Assembly: GCA_003993805.1 (NCBI GenBank)
Contig: RSEF01000026.1
Location: forward strand, 3,411,801 to 3,475,800
Source: Himantopus leucocephalus
Taxonomy: Eukaryota; Chordata; Aves; Charadriiformes; Recurvirostridae
Direction of reading: 5' to 3'
Length of the DNA stretch: 64,000 bases
This document shows positions 56,601 to 64,000 of this stretch, piece after piece. The position numbers and the translations under genes were made by a program. The notes below the pieces were generated by a model. It saw only the letters and a program-made list of their open reading frames with translations, ran no database searches and was not told where the DNA came from. Numbering within the stretch: the first letter of the stretch is position 1; every line of letters starts with the position of its first letter.

Positions 56601-59600
56601 TTTCCCCCTGTGCATGTTTTCCTTTCTGTGAGTCGTGTCCTTCGCAGCCCGTCCATGCTCAGCCCTTTCCCTCTTTGCTGAACCCGAGGGACGCAGTGCC
56701 CAAAGAGCGGTCACCTGGTTTGTTTCAGGTGCAAGCCATTTCCTTTCAACAGGTATAAAATTACCACTGAGAAGCCTCCCGGAGCCATCGCAGGGGTCCA
56801 GAGGCAGGAGAACGGGAGCATCGAGTGGAGTTACGAGCTGCCCGTCACCTGCCGCCTCTCCGTGTGAGTGTCCCTCGCCGGGCTCAGCTCCCGCTGCGCG
56901 TCTCGCCTCCGGGCACCGTGGCTGGAGAGGGCATCCCACCTCAGATGGCACGGGAAGTTTTAACGAGGCAGATGAGCTTTTCATCTGCACATGTCACAGC
57001 GCTCGCACCAGGTTGTTGCTCTACAGCCAGGAAAAGGGGGCGCAAGACAGCGCAGCGGCTCCGTCGGTGCGGGGGCTCAGCCGCAGGAGAGGGGCTGCAC
57101 CTCCGCCCGGCCCCGCGCGGCTCAGGGGTATGCCAGTCTGTGCAAACATCTCTTCTGCTGCTGCAGGGGGCTGAAGGACCAGCTGATACCCATTTTGGCT
57201 AACATCCTGGAGGCAGATCAGGAGAAATGCTGGGGATTCGACCAGTTTTTTGCAGAAACCAACGACATTTTGCACAGGATTGTGGTTGATGTCTTCTCCC
57301 TGCAGCAGGCTTCCTCGCATCGCATCTACATCCACTCCTACAACACGTAAGGACGGCCAAGGCCGTGTTAAAAGCAAATTTGGGAAATGAACTCAGGAGC
57401 CTCAGCCCCTTGTTTCAGTAGGTGAACCTGGGGGGAGCGCCTGATCCCTTTGCACCCCAGTTAAACCAGGTTAAAACAAAGCAGGTTCAAACCAGTCTTT
57501 GCTGGGGAGTGTACTGACTGGGAGCTGTTGGCTCCTGGAGTGGCCCACGGAGACCCCCATGGAGGTTGTCTGAGGGGCCCCGCTGACCCTCTGGGACGTT
57601 TTGCTATGAGAAGAGGGCAGCAGGCTATTAGAGATGGAAATCTGAGCGCTCGCTGCCTTGCTTATTCCCTATCCTTTCGTTTCTTTTTCATTTCAGTACC
57701 ACCAAGTTTTTAGATGCTGTCTTCAAACAAACAAATATAGTCCCTCACCACCAAGAATATTTTTTCGAAGGTCATCTGTATGAATTGGATCCTAACCTAC
57801 AAGCTCATAATTTCTGCACAACCACAGAGCACAACCCTCTGACCTTGCTGAGCTCCGCTGAGCAACCAGAAGACGTGGTAGGAGTCAGATATAGAGACCG
57901 TGAGTACCGTTGGCTTGCAGACGCATGGCGGCAGGCAGGGTGGGTGCCACTACGGAGATCTTCTTGCATTATTATCCCGGTAGACCCCAATGCACAGCAA
58001 GGGGTGGAGGGGTGATGGCGCTGGAGCAGGATTAGGAGGTTTCAGGGTAGCTTTCCCCTGCCGTGTGCTGCTGCTCCACGGCCGCCCGCCATGCTGGGCT
58101 TTGCAGGCGGTTTGTGCCTTCATCCATGTTTCCGAAATATCCTGGAGAGCTGCACTAAGCCTCCAGCATCACAGCCGCTCCGGTGCCTGAAAACCTGAGC
58201 GGCTGCGGGGTTTGCTTCAGCGGGTGTGAGAAGTCCCTGTGGGTCCACAGCTGACTCCCTAAAGCCCCGTGACCGCTGTCTGTCTTTCCAGCGGCTCTTG
58301 AGTTTCCAAAGTTTGTCCCCAAGGTGGACGTGGTGGCCGACTGCAGCGCAGCCAAGGTATGTGGGTGTACCGGCGCAGCCCCGGGGAGCCCCGGCCGGTG
58401 AAGCACAGCCGCTGGCAGTGCCCTTTGCTTTGCAGAGCGCGGTGGGCGCCGTGCACCAGACGCTGCGCATCGCCCAGGCCCTGCGGCGCTGCCGGGAGCT
58501 GCTGGCGAGAGGTCTCCACTGGGTGATGTGAGTGCTGGAGCCACCACGGTCGCGGGCAGCAGTGGGGGTCACCCATCCCTTCCCAGCACCAAGAGCTTTG
58601 TGCATCAGGGGTTAAATCGGACATGGGTTTCCAGCCACCTCCAGAGAGTGCAGGACCATTACATATCCTCACAGGGTACTGGGAGGGAGCACAGCACAAT
58701 GGCCAGCGTGTCCCCCTGTACAAGGGACACTATGGGGGACACATGTGCCAGGCTGCGAGGAGGCTGGACCTATTGGAAAATACCACTTAGTGTTGTGAGG
58801 ATGCTCCCATCCCCACTCCTTACTTTTGAGTCACTTTTTTCAGTTCAGGAGGCGCTGAGGAAAGCAGCATAAATATTATTACTGTTAATATTATCACTGT
58901 GCATTTTCACAGTCCTCCCCATTTTCTCTGGGGCAGGAGCCTCTTGTGCAGTGGCAGGACAGTGCCCAGGGGGTGACAGCCCCCCTGCCTGGGAGCTGTA
59001 CCCATTTTTACGTGCATCCAGCCCCCCATTTTCCCACGAGCAGCCAGAGAGGAGCCACCAGCTCCATCCTACCCCCCTCCATGCGTGGCCGGCCCCGGGA
59101 TGGAGGTCGGGCTGCCGGGGACCGCGTGGTGGATGGGCTGCTTTCTCTCTTGGCAGTGGGAACCTGAAAACGGAGTGCTTGAGGATTTTGGAGCAGAGGA
59201 GAGGGGCTCATGCGGTGCTCGCCTGCCTGCAGCTCACTGAGGTGAAGACCCACGTGCTGTAAGTGTGGCTGTGCCGGGGCGGCTTTGCAGCCATGGGGAT
59301 GTGGGCGCTGGGCTGGGCAGGCACCGGCGCTGCCCTGAGGCTGCTGCAGATAAGATATAGGACTCTCAACGGTGCCTCAATAATCAGAAATAAATAAAAT
59401 TCCAGGAATAAGCTGGTAGCTGCACGGTAAGAGGCTTTTTCACTCTACGTGGAGACTGCGGGAAATGTACCCCGGCTGTTTCTCCCTCTTTGCTTCAGTT
59501 TTTAATGATCAGTCCCTGGTCTCACAGGAGTCCAGAATTAGTTCTCGCTCCCTGGCTCCTGCTCCGGGGTTTTCAGACTGTCCAAGCCTGTGAGCCACAG

Positions 59601-62320
59601 AGTAAGGGTGAGGAGAAGGCAGGGCTGCTGCTGCCAGCTTGTGGGAAAGGGAAAAAGAGCTGTTGCTGCCAGCAGAGTTAAAATAACAGGCGGGATGGCA
59701 TTAGCTGCCAGGTCCCCTCCGGGGTCTGGCCAGCATCGCTGACCCCACTGCCTGCAAACAGCCTTGGAGCGCCGAGCGCGGGGAGCACCGGGCAGTGCCG
59801 GGGAGGGCGGCCGGCAGCCCATCGTGCTGCCTTCCCACTGAGCCAGCATCCCGCCCCACCACAGCGGTGCACCCATTCCCACCCGCGCTGCCCCAGGGAA
59901 AGCTGAACACATTTTATCTAAAGTAACCCGGAGTTATTTTGCTTTTCTGTTTTATTGTTGTTGTAGTGGAAAAATTCTTTGCTGCTGGGTTGCTCTTCTT
60001 TTATTCTTTTCATTTTAGCAAGTCTCTTAATTTCCATTTCATCTAAAATGATAGGGACACATGGTTCCCATTGACTTCAGCCGGATTAGCGCGGGGCTGT
60101 AGTGCCAAGAGCGCTAATGCTGCAGCTGGATGCTGCTGGCTTATCCGTCCCTTCCAACACGGTCTGCATCAGTATTTCTGCTGACTGCGCCAGTGTGCAG
60201 CGCTCGGCGTTACGCTCTCATGCCAGCTGCAGGGAGGCAGACGACATCTGATCTGGCGTAAAGCCAGTGGATATGAAGCTAACAATTTTGGAACAAATTG
60301 GACACAACAGGGCGCGTTTTTACCGCATCAGCACTTTGCATCTTGGGGCTCAGATCCGGCACCCTGAACGCAGAGTTATCGCCTGAGGAAACCACCGCCC
60401 GGCTCCCCCAGGGACGCTGACGCTGCCTCCGCCACGGGATGCATTTTCTTTGCCCAGGTGACGGCTGCCTCTGGCTTATGTTCTGCTTAAGGAATATTCG
60501 TTTTCTGACTTTCTTCAGGTACGAGGCTGTTCCTGCAGGCAGCGGGGTGCCGGCTCTGAAGGATGTGGCCATGGTGAAGACAAGGCTGCAGAGGGTGAGC
60601 CCCCGCGGCGGCTCCGTGCCGGGCTGGGGAGCATCCGCAGGCACGGGCAGCTTTCGGAGCCGCCAGCCCCAACCTCTCCTCCCCATCCGCAGGTCACCGA
60701 GGAGCTCTCTCAGTGCTCCCACAACATCTTTGACTTGCAAGGGGCGCTGGACGGCATTTTGTCTGAACTGGTGAAGCACAGGCAACAAGTGCATGAAGAC
60801 AAAAGGTTTGTCGTGCCAACTTTACCAAAATCCCTGCCAACGCTTTGCTGCTCTCAGCTGGGTTGAGCAGACATCGCTGCGTGCTCCCAAAGAGCCACGC
60901 ACGGCCCCTCGCTGCAAACGGCTTTTAACAGCCCTCTGCACGCACGGGTAATACTGCGTGGTGTCCCTATGTACAGACACGGGTGGCAGCAGTGTCCCCG
61001 ACTTACGGCGTGTTTGGATTTCACCCCAAAGTGCTAATTTCACCCCAACCTCACACTCTTCCTCTTGCGGGGCCTCACATCTCCTTCCCCGTCCCCATTT
61101 CAGCATCCGGCAGATCGAGTGCTGCCTGGAGAAGATGCAGCTGATCTACAAGCAGTTCAAGAAGGCCAGGACGTGTCTGCGTAAGTGACGGGGACGGCGG
61201 CCCTGGGGACACGGGGTGCAGGGCTGCAGCGAGAACATCCCTGTTCTGGCCGGGTGGAAAAATGAATTATTTCAGTTTGCTGGGTTTAGCAGAAATTTCT
61301 GTGCCATGAGTATTCCCAGGGGCTGCAGCCCCGAAAAGCCCCTTGGGTGATCTCTGGGTGCTGTGAAATTGCCCGTTTATTGGGTTATTAACACAAAAAC
61401 GCGTGGAGTGCATTCTGGCAGGTGACGGGTGTCTTTCCTCCCCAGGGCTGGGCTACAACGAGGAGCAAATACACAAGCTGGATAAGTAAGTCCCAACTCT
61501 CTGCCCTTTGTAGGACCTGCCCCGCGCTGCGGCCAGGCAGCTGTTTGGTGTCTGCAGTTGCATCCTAAGGGGATGTAAACTGTTCCTGGGTCATTAATGT
61601 TGAGAGAGAGCACCTATGAGTGGCTTCTGCGACTGTTCAGGGGTGCAGGACCTCTCCCAGCAAACTTTTTCTGGCTACAAGCTATTTCAGACGAAGATAT
61701 GAGAAAACCTCTGCAGACCTGGGGAGAGGGAGTTGCTGTTGGGCCAAATCCCTGTGTGGGACTGCGGAGAATAAGCCCATTTCAGGCTATTGCTTCCACT
61801 TACTCAGATTGTGGCCATCTATTCTCTGAGATGCTGATTTAGGAAGTGTCCGTGCTTTCATATCTGCTTGACTTTCAGTGGGAGTAAAGTGTCTGATGGC
61901 TTTTGTACCTTTAAAAATCGTCCTTTCAGTTTCCACCGAAACCAGGGGAATTTAACACGGGCAAGAAATAAAATGCACACTTCAGTACATACCAGGGGTG
62001 GTGAAATTTATCAGGCAGCTCCTATATCTTAATTAATCTTTATTCAGCCTTGGACATTTGCCTTGAACTCCATGGCAAAGAGTTCTCAGAAGTGCCCCAG
62101 GGGTGGGGATGACAGCCCGGCTGGGTGTCCCCGCCTGGCTCCCCCCGGCCCCCAAAACCTCCCTCTCCTCTTCATCATAATTCGGGTGGGTTTTTTTTCT
62201 CTCTAGCACTGATGCAAAATTAATTCCTAAGCATCCGGCCCTCCATTCGGGAGCCAGCTTTAGGTCTCCTGCCATGGGAACTGGGGTGCTCGTTTTCATA
62301 GATTTAAGGAAATAAGTGTN

Positions 62321-62369
<49 letters not shown>

Positions 62370-62481
62370 CTGGTTTTAGGGTGAATTTAGGGCACCTGGC
62401 CAGGAAGGTTCTCTTGATTTTCCAGGATGACTGCGTCCAGCGGTACCAGGAGGCCCTGGCCCTGCACGGCAGCAGGATGAG
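53559..62481 (+). CDS. IKBKE: IKBKE, inhibitor of NF-kB kinase subunit epsilon (3'-truncated by window; 16 coding exons)
   Basis: The spliced exons give about 620 complete codons in one frame. The product begins MQSTPNYLW, as in IKBKE/TBK1 proteins. Kinase domain about 9-300: glycine loop GQGATA, ATP lysine K38 (VAVKVF), catalytic HRD (D135), DFG (D157), activation-loop serine S172 ([11 protein letters not shown]). A ubiquitin-like domain (about 308-385) and a helical scaffold/dimerisation domain follow. K30, a reported ubiquitination site in human IKKe, is present. The later sequence ([30 protein letters not shown]) matches IKBKE better than its paralog TBK1. The enzyme phosphorylates IRF family factors and NF-kB pathway proteins downstream of RIG-I-like and Toll-like receptors, in the cytoplasm. 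About 104 C-terminal residues (adaptor-binding coiled coil) must lie past base 64000. No inactivating change seen. Confidence 0.96.
53646..54448 (+). other. IKBKE: IKBKE intron 1 of the coding region
   Basis: 803 bp, GC-rich at the 5' side, with a good pyrimidine tract before the acceptor TTTTCCCAG. Long antisense ORFs here have no recognised relative. Confidence 0.85.
54449..54589 (+). CDS. IKBKE: IKBKE coding exon 2 (ATP-binding lysine)
   Basis: 141 nt, phase 0 to 0, residues 30-76, from [13 protein letters not shown] to KLFAVEET. Contains K30, the ATP-contacting K38 and the alpha-C glutamate within [10 protein letters not shown]. Donor GTAAGC. Confidence 0.96.
54590..54980 (+). other. IKBKE: IKBKE intron 2 of the coding region
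   Basis: 391 bp, GC-rich, nothing recognised. Confidence 0.85.
54981..55110 (+). CDS. IKBKE: IKBKE coding exon 3 (hinge)
   Basis: 130 nt, phase 0 to 1, residues 77-120, from [17 protein letters not shown] to FLIVLQCV. Contains the hinge segment MEYC. Acceptor CCCGCCGCAG, donor GTGAGC. Confidence 0.96.
55111..55568 (+). other. IKBKE: IKBKE intron 3 of the coding region
   Basis: 458 bp, GC-rich, nothing recognised. Confidence 0.85.
55569..55750 (+). CDS. IKBKE: IKBKE coding exon 4 (HRD, DFG and activation loop)
   Basis: 182 nt, phase 1 to 0, residues 120-180. It carries [10 protein letters not shown] (D135), TDFGAAREL (D157) and the activation loop with S172 in [12 protein letters not shown]. 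Acceptor TTGTGCCCAG, donor GTGAGT. Confidence 0.97.
55751..56070 (+). other. IKBKE: IKBKE intron 4 of the coding region
   Basis: 320 bp. The frame stays partly open into the intron, but that sequence has no kinase similarity. Confidence 0.85.
56071..56231 (+). CDS. IKBKE: IKBKE coding exon 5
   Basis: 161 nt, phase 0 to 2, residues 181-234, from [19 protein letters not shown] to [10 protein letters not shown]. Contains the APE-like substrate segment and [15 protein letters not shown]. Acceptor GTCCCTGCAG, donor GTAGGT. Confidence 0.96.
56232..56752 (+). other. IKBKE: IKBKE intron 5 of the coding region
   Basis: 521 bp; nothing recognised. Acceptor CCTTTCAACAG. Confidence 0.85.
56753..56863 (+). 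CDS. IKBKE: IKBKE coding exon 6
   Basis: 111 nt, phase 2 to 2, residues 234-271, from [16 protein letters not shown] to PVTCRLS. End of the kinase C-lobe insert. The donor CCGT|GTGAGT overlaps a GTGT repeat; the chosen cut keeps the frame with exon 7. Confidence 0.94.
56864..57166 (+). other. IKBKE: IKBKE intron 6 of the coding region
   Basis: 303 bp; GC-rich, nothing recognised. Confidence 0.85.
57167..57346 (+). CDS. IKBKE: IKBKE coding exon 7
   Basis: 180 nt, phase 2 to 2, residues 271-331, from [17 protein letters not shown] through [10 protein letters not shown] to IYIHSYNT. Kinase end and start of the ubiquitin-like domain. Acceptor CTGCTGCAG, donor GTAAGG. Confidence 0.96.
57347..57696 (+). 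other. IKBKE: IKBKE intron 7 of the coding region
   Basis: 350 bp; nothing recognised. Strong pyrimidine tract before TTTTTCATTTCAG. Confidence 0.85.
57697..57899 (+). CDS. IKBKE: IKBKE coding exon 8 (ubiquitin-like domain)
   Basis: 203 nt, phase 2 to 1, residues 331-399, from [15 protein letters not shown] through [11 protein letters not shown] to DVVGVRYRD. Core of the ULD. The open frame runs on past the donor GTGAGT, but splicing to exon 9 gives the family sequence RDPALEFPKF. Confidence 0.95.
57900..58291 (+). other. IKBKE: IKBKE intron 8 of the coding region
   Basis: 392 bp; nothing recognised. Confidence 0.85.
58292..58356 (+). CDS. IKBKE: IKBKE coding exon 9
   Basis: 65 nt, phase 1 to 0, residues 399-420, [15 protein letters not shown] then ADCSAAK. 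Linker into the scaffold/dimerisation domain; PKFVPKVD favours IKBKE over TBK1. Acceptor GTCTTTCCAG, donor GTATGT. Confidence 0.93.
58436..58527 (+). CDS. IKBKE: IKBKE coding exon 10
   Basis: 92 nt, phase 0 to 2, residues 421-451, from [16 protein letters not shown] to LLARGLHWV. First helix of the scaffold/dimerisation domain. Acceptor TTTGCTTTGCAG, donor GTGAGT. A 79-bp intron separates it from exon 9. Confidence 0.94.
58528..59156 (+). other. IKBKE: IKBKE intron 10 of the coding region
   Basis: 629 bp; nothing recognised. Confidence 0.85.
59157..59258 (+). CDS. IKBKE: IKBKE coding exon 11 (divergent)
   Basis: 102 nt, phase 2 to 2, residues about 451-485, reading [19 protein letters not shown] onward to LTEVKTHVL. 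It aligns only loosely with the human helix (ATCRRTLEVARTSLLYL), but its position, phase and flanking splice sites (TCTTGGCAG, GTAAGT) fit. Confidence 0.8.
59259..60518 (+). other. IKBKE: IKBKE intron 11 of the coding region
   Basis: About 1.26 kb. The stretch near 60068-60100 (CCCATTGACTTCAGCCGGAT) may be a remnant of an old interspersed repeat. No exon recognised. Confidence 0.75.
60519..60594 (+). CDS. IKBKE: IKBKE coding exon 12
   Basis: 76 nt, phase 2 to 0, residues about 485-510, [15 protein letters not shown] then [10 protein letters not shown]. Acceptor CTTTCTTCAG, donor GTGAGC. Weakly conserved linker before the next dimerisation helix. Confidence 0.85.
60693..60805 (+). CDS. IKBKE: IKBKE coding exon 13
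   Basis: 113 nt, phase 0 to 2, residues about 511-548, from [16 protein letters not shown] to HRQQVHEDK. It matches the human helix (SRCSQNI ... DQVHEDR). The donor is GTTTGT, weaker than its neighbours. A 98-bp intron separates it from exon 12. Confidence 0.93.
61104..61180 (+). CDS. IKBKE: IKBKE coding exon 14
   Basis: 77 nt, phase 2 to 1, residues about 548-574, [19 protein letters not shown] then KKARTCL. Close to human SIQQIQCCLDKM. Acceptor CCATTTCAG, donor GTAAGT. Confidence 0.95.
61446..61485 (+). CDS. IKBKE: IKBKE coding exon 15 (40 nt)
   Basis: 40 nt, phase 1 to 2, residues about 574-587, [14 protein letters not shown]. It is too short for routine ORF finding but is one of the most conserved parts of the family. 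Acceptor CTCCCCAG, donor GTAAGT. Confidence 0.95.
61486..62379 (+). other. IKBKE: IKBKE intron 15 of the coding region
   Basis: 894 bp, ending in a 49-nt uninterrupted T tract (62321-62369), preceded by an N at 62320, then CTGGTTTTAG. Otherwise nothing recognised. Confidence 0.85.
62321..62369 (+). repeat. T49 homopolymer at the exon 16 acceptor
   Basis: Forty-nine consecutive Ts form the polypyrimidine tract, ending 10 nt before the exon. The N at 62320 shows the assembler could not resolve its edge, so the true length is uncertain. Confidence 0.9.
62380..62481 (+). CDS. IKBKE: IKBKE coding exon 16 (last one in the window)
   Basis: 102 nt, phase 2 to 2, residues about 587-621, from [17 protein letters not shown] to HGSRMR. 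It matches human VNFSHLAKRLLQVFQEE ... HGKRMR. Donor GTACCA. Confidence 0.95.
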
Positions 62482-64000
62482 GTACCAGCCCCCACCCAGC
62501 CCTCGCCCGGGGTTTCGGGACTTTGGCTTTCGGGCCCCGGCAGGGATGGGAGAGGGGACTTTCCAGTAACCCAACAACAACCAGGGCTTCCAAATGCTCT
62601 CGGCTATTGATCGAGCGTTGGGATGTGGATGGAGATGATGTTGGTAACTGCTGCCGAGGGACTCCTAAAGGGGTAATAAGACCTTAAAGAAGCAGCTCTG
62701 TGTGACTGCTAGAAATCCCGCTGTGCACGCCGGTTCTTATCCCGTGCCGTGTATTTCTGCCCTGTTGTTTGAAGGTTTTTTTTAAAAAAAAGCCCTCTAA
62801 ACTTGCAGCTTGGCTTCAAGCAGCTGGTTTCCTTGCTCTCTGACGGGGAGAGGTTATTTTATCAGGACAAACTTGCTATTGAGACAAAGAGATCTACTTA
62901 TTAGGAATGATTTTCTGTTAAATGGTGTTTGGGGAATAATGCAAAGAGGAAATTACCTTGCAGTGATTGCACACAATCCCCTGCCTATGGCAGCAGCAAA
63001 GAGCAGGGGCGAGGGGGAGGCAGTTGGGGGAAGAGGATGTTGCAGAAATTGGGTTTTTATGGCAAGGTCGCTTTTAGAGAGCGGCATCCGTTCCCCTGGG
63101 CTGCCAGCGTGGGCGGGAGGAGAATGGTTTTCTGCAACGCCTTAGAATTAAACCTTTTGACCTGGTCCTTATTTCTGGTGTGGAGTAGCCCTGCACAGGA
63201 TTTACTGGGGGGGTGGATTTTTAGGCTAGAAATTTATCTCAGGTGCTCAGGAATGCCCCAGGAGCAGCGCCCTGCTCCTGCCCTGCCTTCTCCCCTCTCC
63301 CGCCTCAGCCGGGGCTTTCCACGCTGCAAACCCTCACCCGCGGGCAGGTTTCACTTTGGGCACAGAAGCTGTTGCCCACAGTCACTTCCCACCGTGTCCC
63401 ATTGCGGGACAGTGACATCTCCCCTTGGCCTGAGCAGGAATTCTGTCTCGGGGTGAGAATCCCCTCTGGGTGTAGGGCCCCACCGAGTCTGTGCAGCGCA
63501 GGAGCCCCGTCTGCACTACAGCCGGGCTCTTACCTTTGCTCACAGGGAGGAAAAAAACTTCTTCGTGTTTTTCTGGAGTATTTTTGTATCTGTTTTTCTC
63601 TCCTTAGGGAGAAGGCATTGTGAGTCACAACTGGATATTTTTAATTTATTGTTATTTCAGTTTTAATTGTCCTGTTTTGAGTTTCTTCCTGCTAGCAGCC
63701 AGGGTTTGTGGTGTGGTGGCTGTTTTTGTAGGGACTGGAGGTGGACTGTTCACCTTAAATATTCTTTCCTTTTTTTTTTTTTTTTTCTTAAAGCCAAACC
63801 AAACCTTTTTTTTATAGAACTCACGGCGCGCCTGCTGGGAGCCTGGCACCTCTGCCCTGGAGCCCCTGGCAGGAATTGGGGCAGTTGGTTCCCCCAAAAA
63901 TCACAGGAGGATTTACTCCCGAGGCTGAGAGGGGCACACTGCCCACACTGTCACCCCTCCCCCGGCAGAGCCCCCCCAATGCTGCCTGTTCTGGGCTTTG
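62482..64000 (+). other. IKBKE: IKBKE intron 16 of the coding region (5' part)
   Basis: About 1.5 kb to the window edge. I searched for an exon continuing the C-terminal coiled coil (human continues VVHETRNHL) and found none. It holds a perfect kB-like decamer at 62555-62564 and a poly-T run at about 63769-63786. Confidence 0.75.
62555..62564 (+). promoter_or_regulatory. Consensus kB decamer in an IKBKE intron
   Basis: GGGACTTTCC, identical to the classical immunoglobulin kappa enhancer site. A single match in GC-rich sequence may be chance. Confidence 0.3.

Noticed and set aside
57785..58015. Extension of IKBKE exon 8 past 57899
   Set aside because: The donor GTGAGT at 57900 with exon 9 gives the conserved RDPALEFPKF; the extension has no similarity.
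2187..62481. Genes being SRGAP1 and TBK1 (the equivalent paralogous pair)
   Set aside because: The SRGAP2-specific tail (ending KSCTV) and IKBKE-specific sequences ([24 protein letters not shown]) fit the 1q32-type pair better.
63231..63456. Possible further IKBKE exon after TTATCTCAG at about 63240
   Set aside because: In the required phase it reads CSGMPQEQRPAP, unlike the conserved coiled-coil continuation expected after HGSRMR.
1..64000. CRISPR arrays, operons, prophage or other bacterial systems
   Set aside because: The sequence is vertebrate with spliced genes and LINE fragments; no spaced direct-repeat array or prokaryotic gene was seen.

Overview
This is a vertebrate nuclear DNA window, almost certainly from a bird. 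It carries two tandem protein-coding genes on the + strand. Every splice junction I could place has GT-AG borders, and the concatenated exons keep one open frame. The bird call rests on two CR1-type LINE 3' ends (about 51976-52113 and 52510-52756), the compact layout, and established knowledge that SRGAP2 and IKBKE are neighbours in amniotes (human 1q32, a chicken microchromosome). I cannot name the species.

From 1 to about 49.4 kb: the 3' three-quarters of SRGAP2 (SLIT-ROBO Rho GTPase-activating protein 2). Eighteen coding exons are visible, which I number 5-22 by inference from the human gene. They run from 2187 to the stop codon at 43648 and encode 910 residues, equal to about residues 163-1072 of a full-length protein of about 1072 aa. 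The order is the rest of the F-BAR region, two back-to-back microexons, the RhoGAP domain with its arginine finger (R527), the SH3 domain, and a serine/proline-rich tail. Introns are long and AT-rich. A long 3'UTR probably ends near a polyadenylation signal at 49418-49423.

From about 49.4 to 53.56 kb: a GC- and CpG-rich intergenic/promoter region with two CR1 fragments, a consensus NF-kB site, and a 100-N scaffold gap just upstream of the next start codon.

From 53559 to the window end: IKBKE (IKK-epsilon). Sixteen coding exons give about 621 of an expected ~725 residues: the kinase domain with K38, D135, D157 and S172, the ubiquitin-like domain, and most of the helical scaffold/dimerisation domain. 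Introns are short and GC-rich. The last exons lie beyond base 64000.

The two genes do not act in one pathway. SRGAP2 shapes membranes and regulates Rac during neuronal migration and spine maturation. IKK-epsilon is an innate-immune kinase. Their adjacency is an ancient linkage mirrored by SRGAP1-TBK1. I found no new biological system. The notable items are gene-structure details (tandem splice acceptor, microexons, an extreme T-tract at an acceptor), candidate regulatory sites, and several sequence duplications split by single Ns that look like assembly artefacts.
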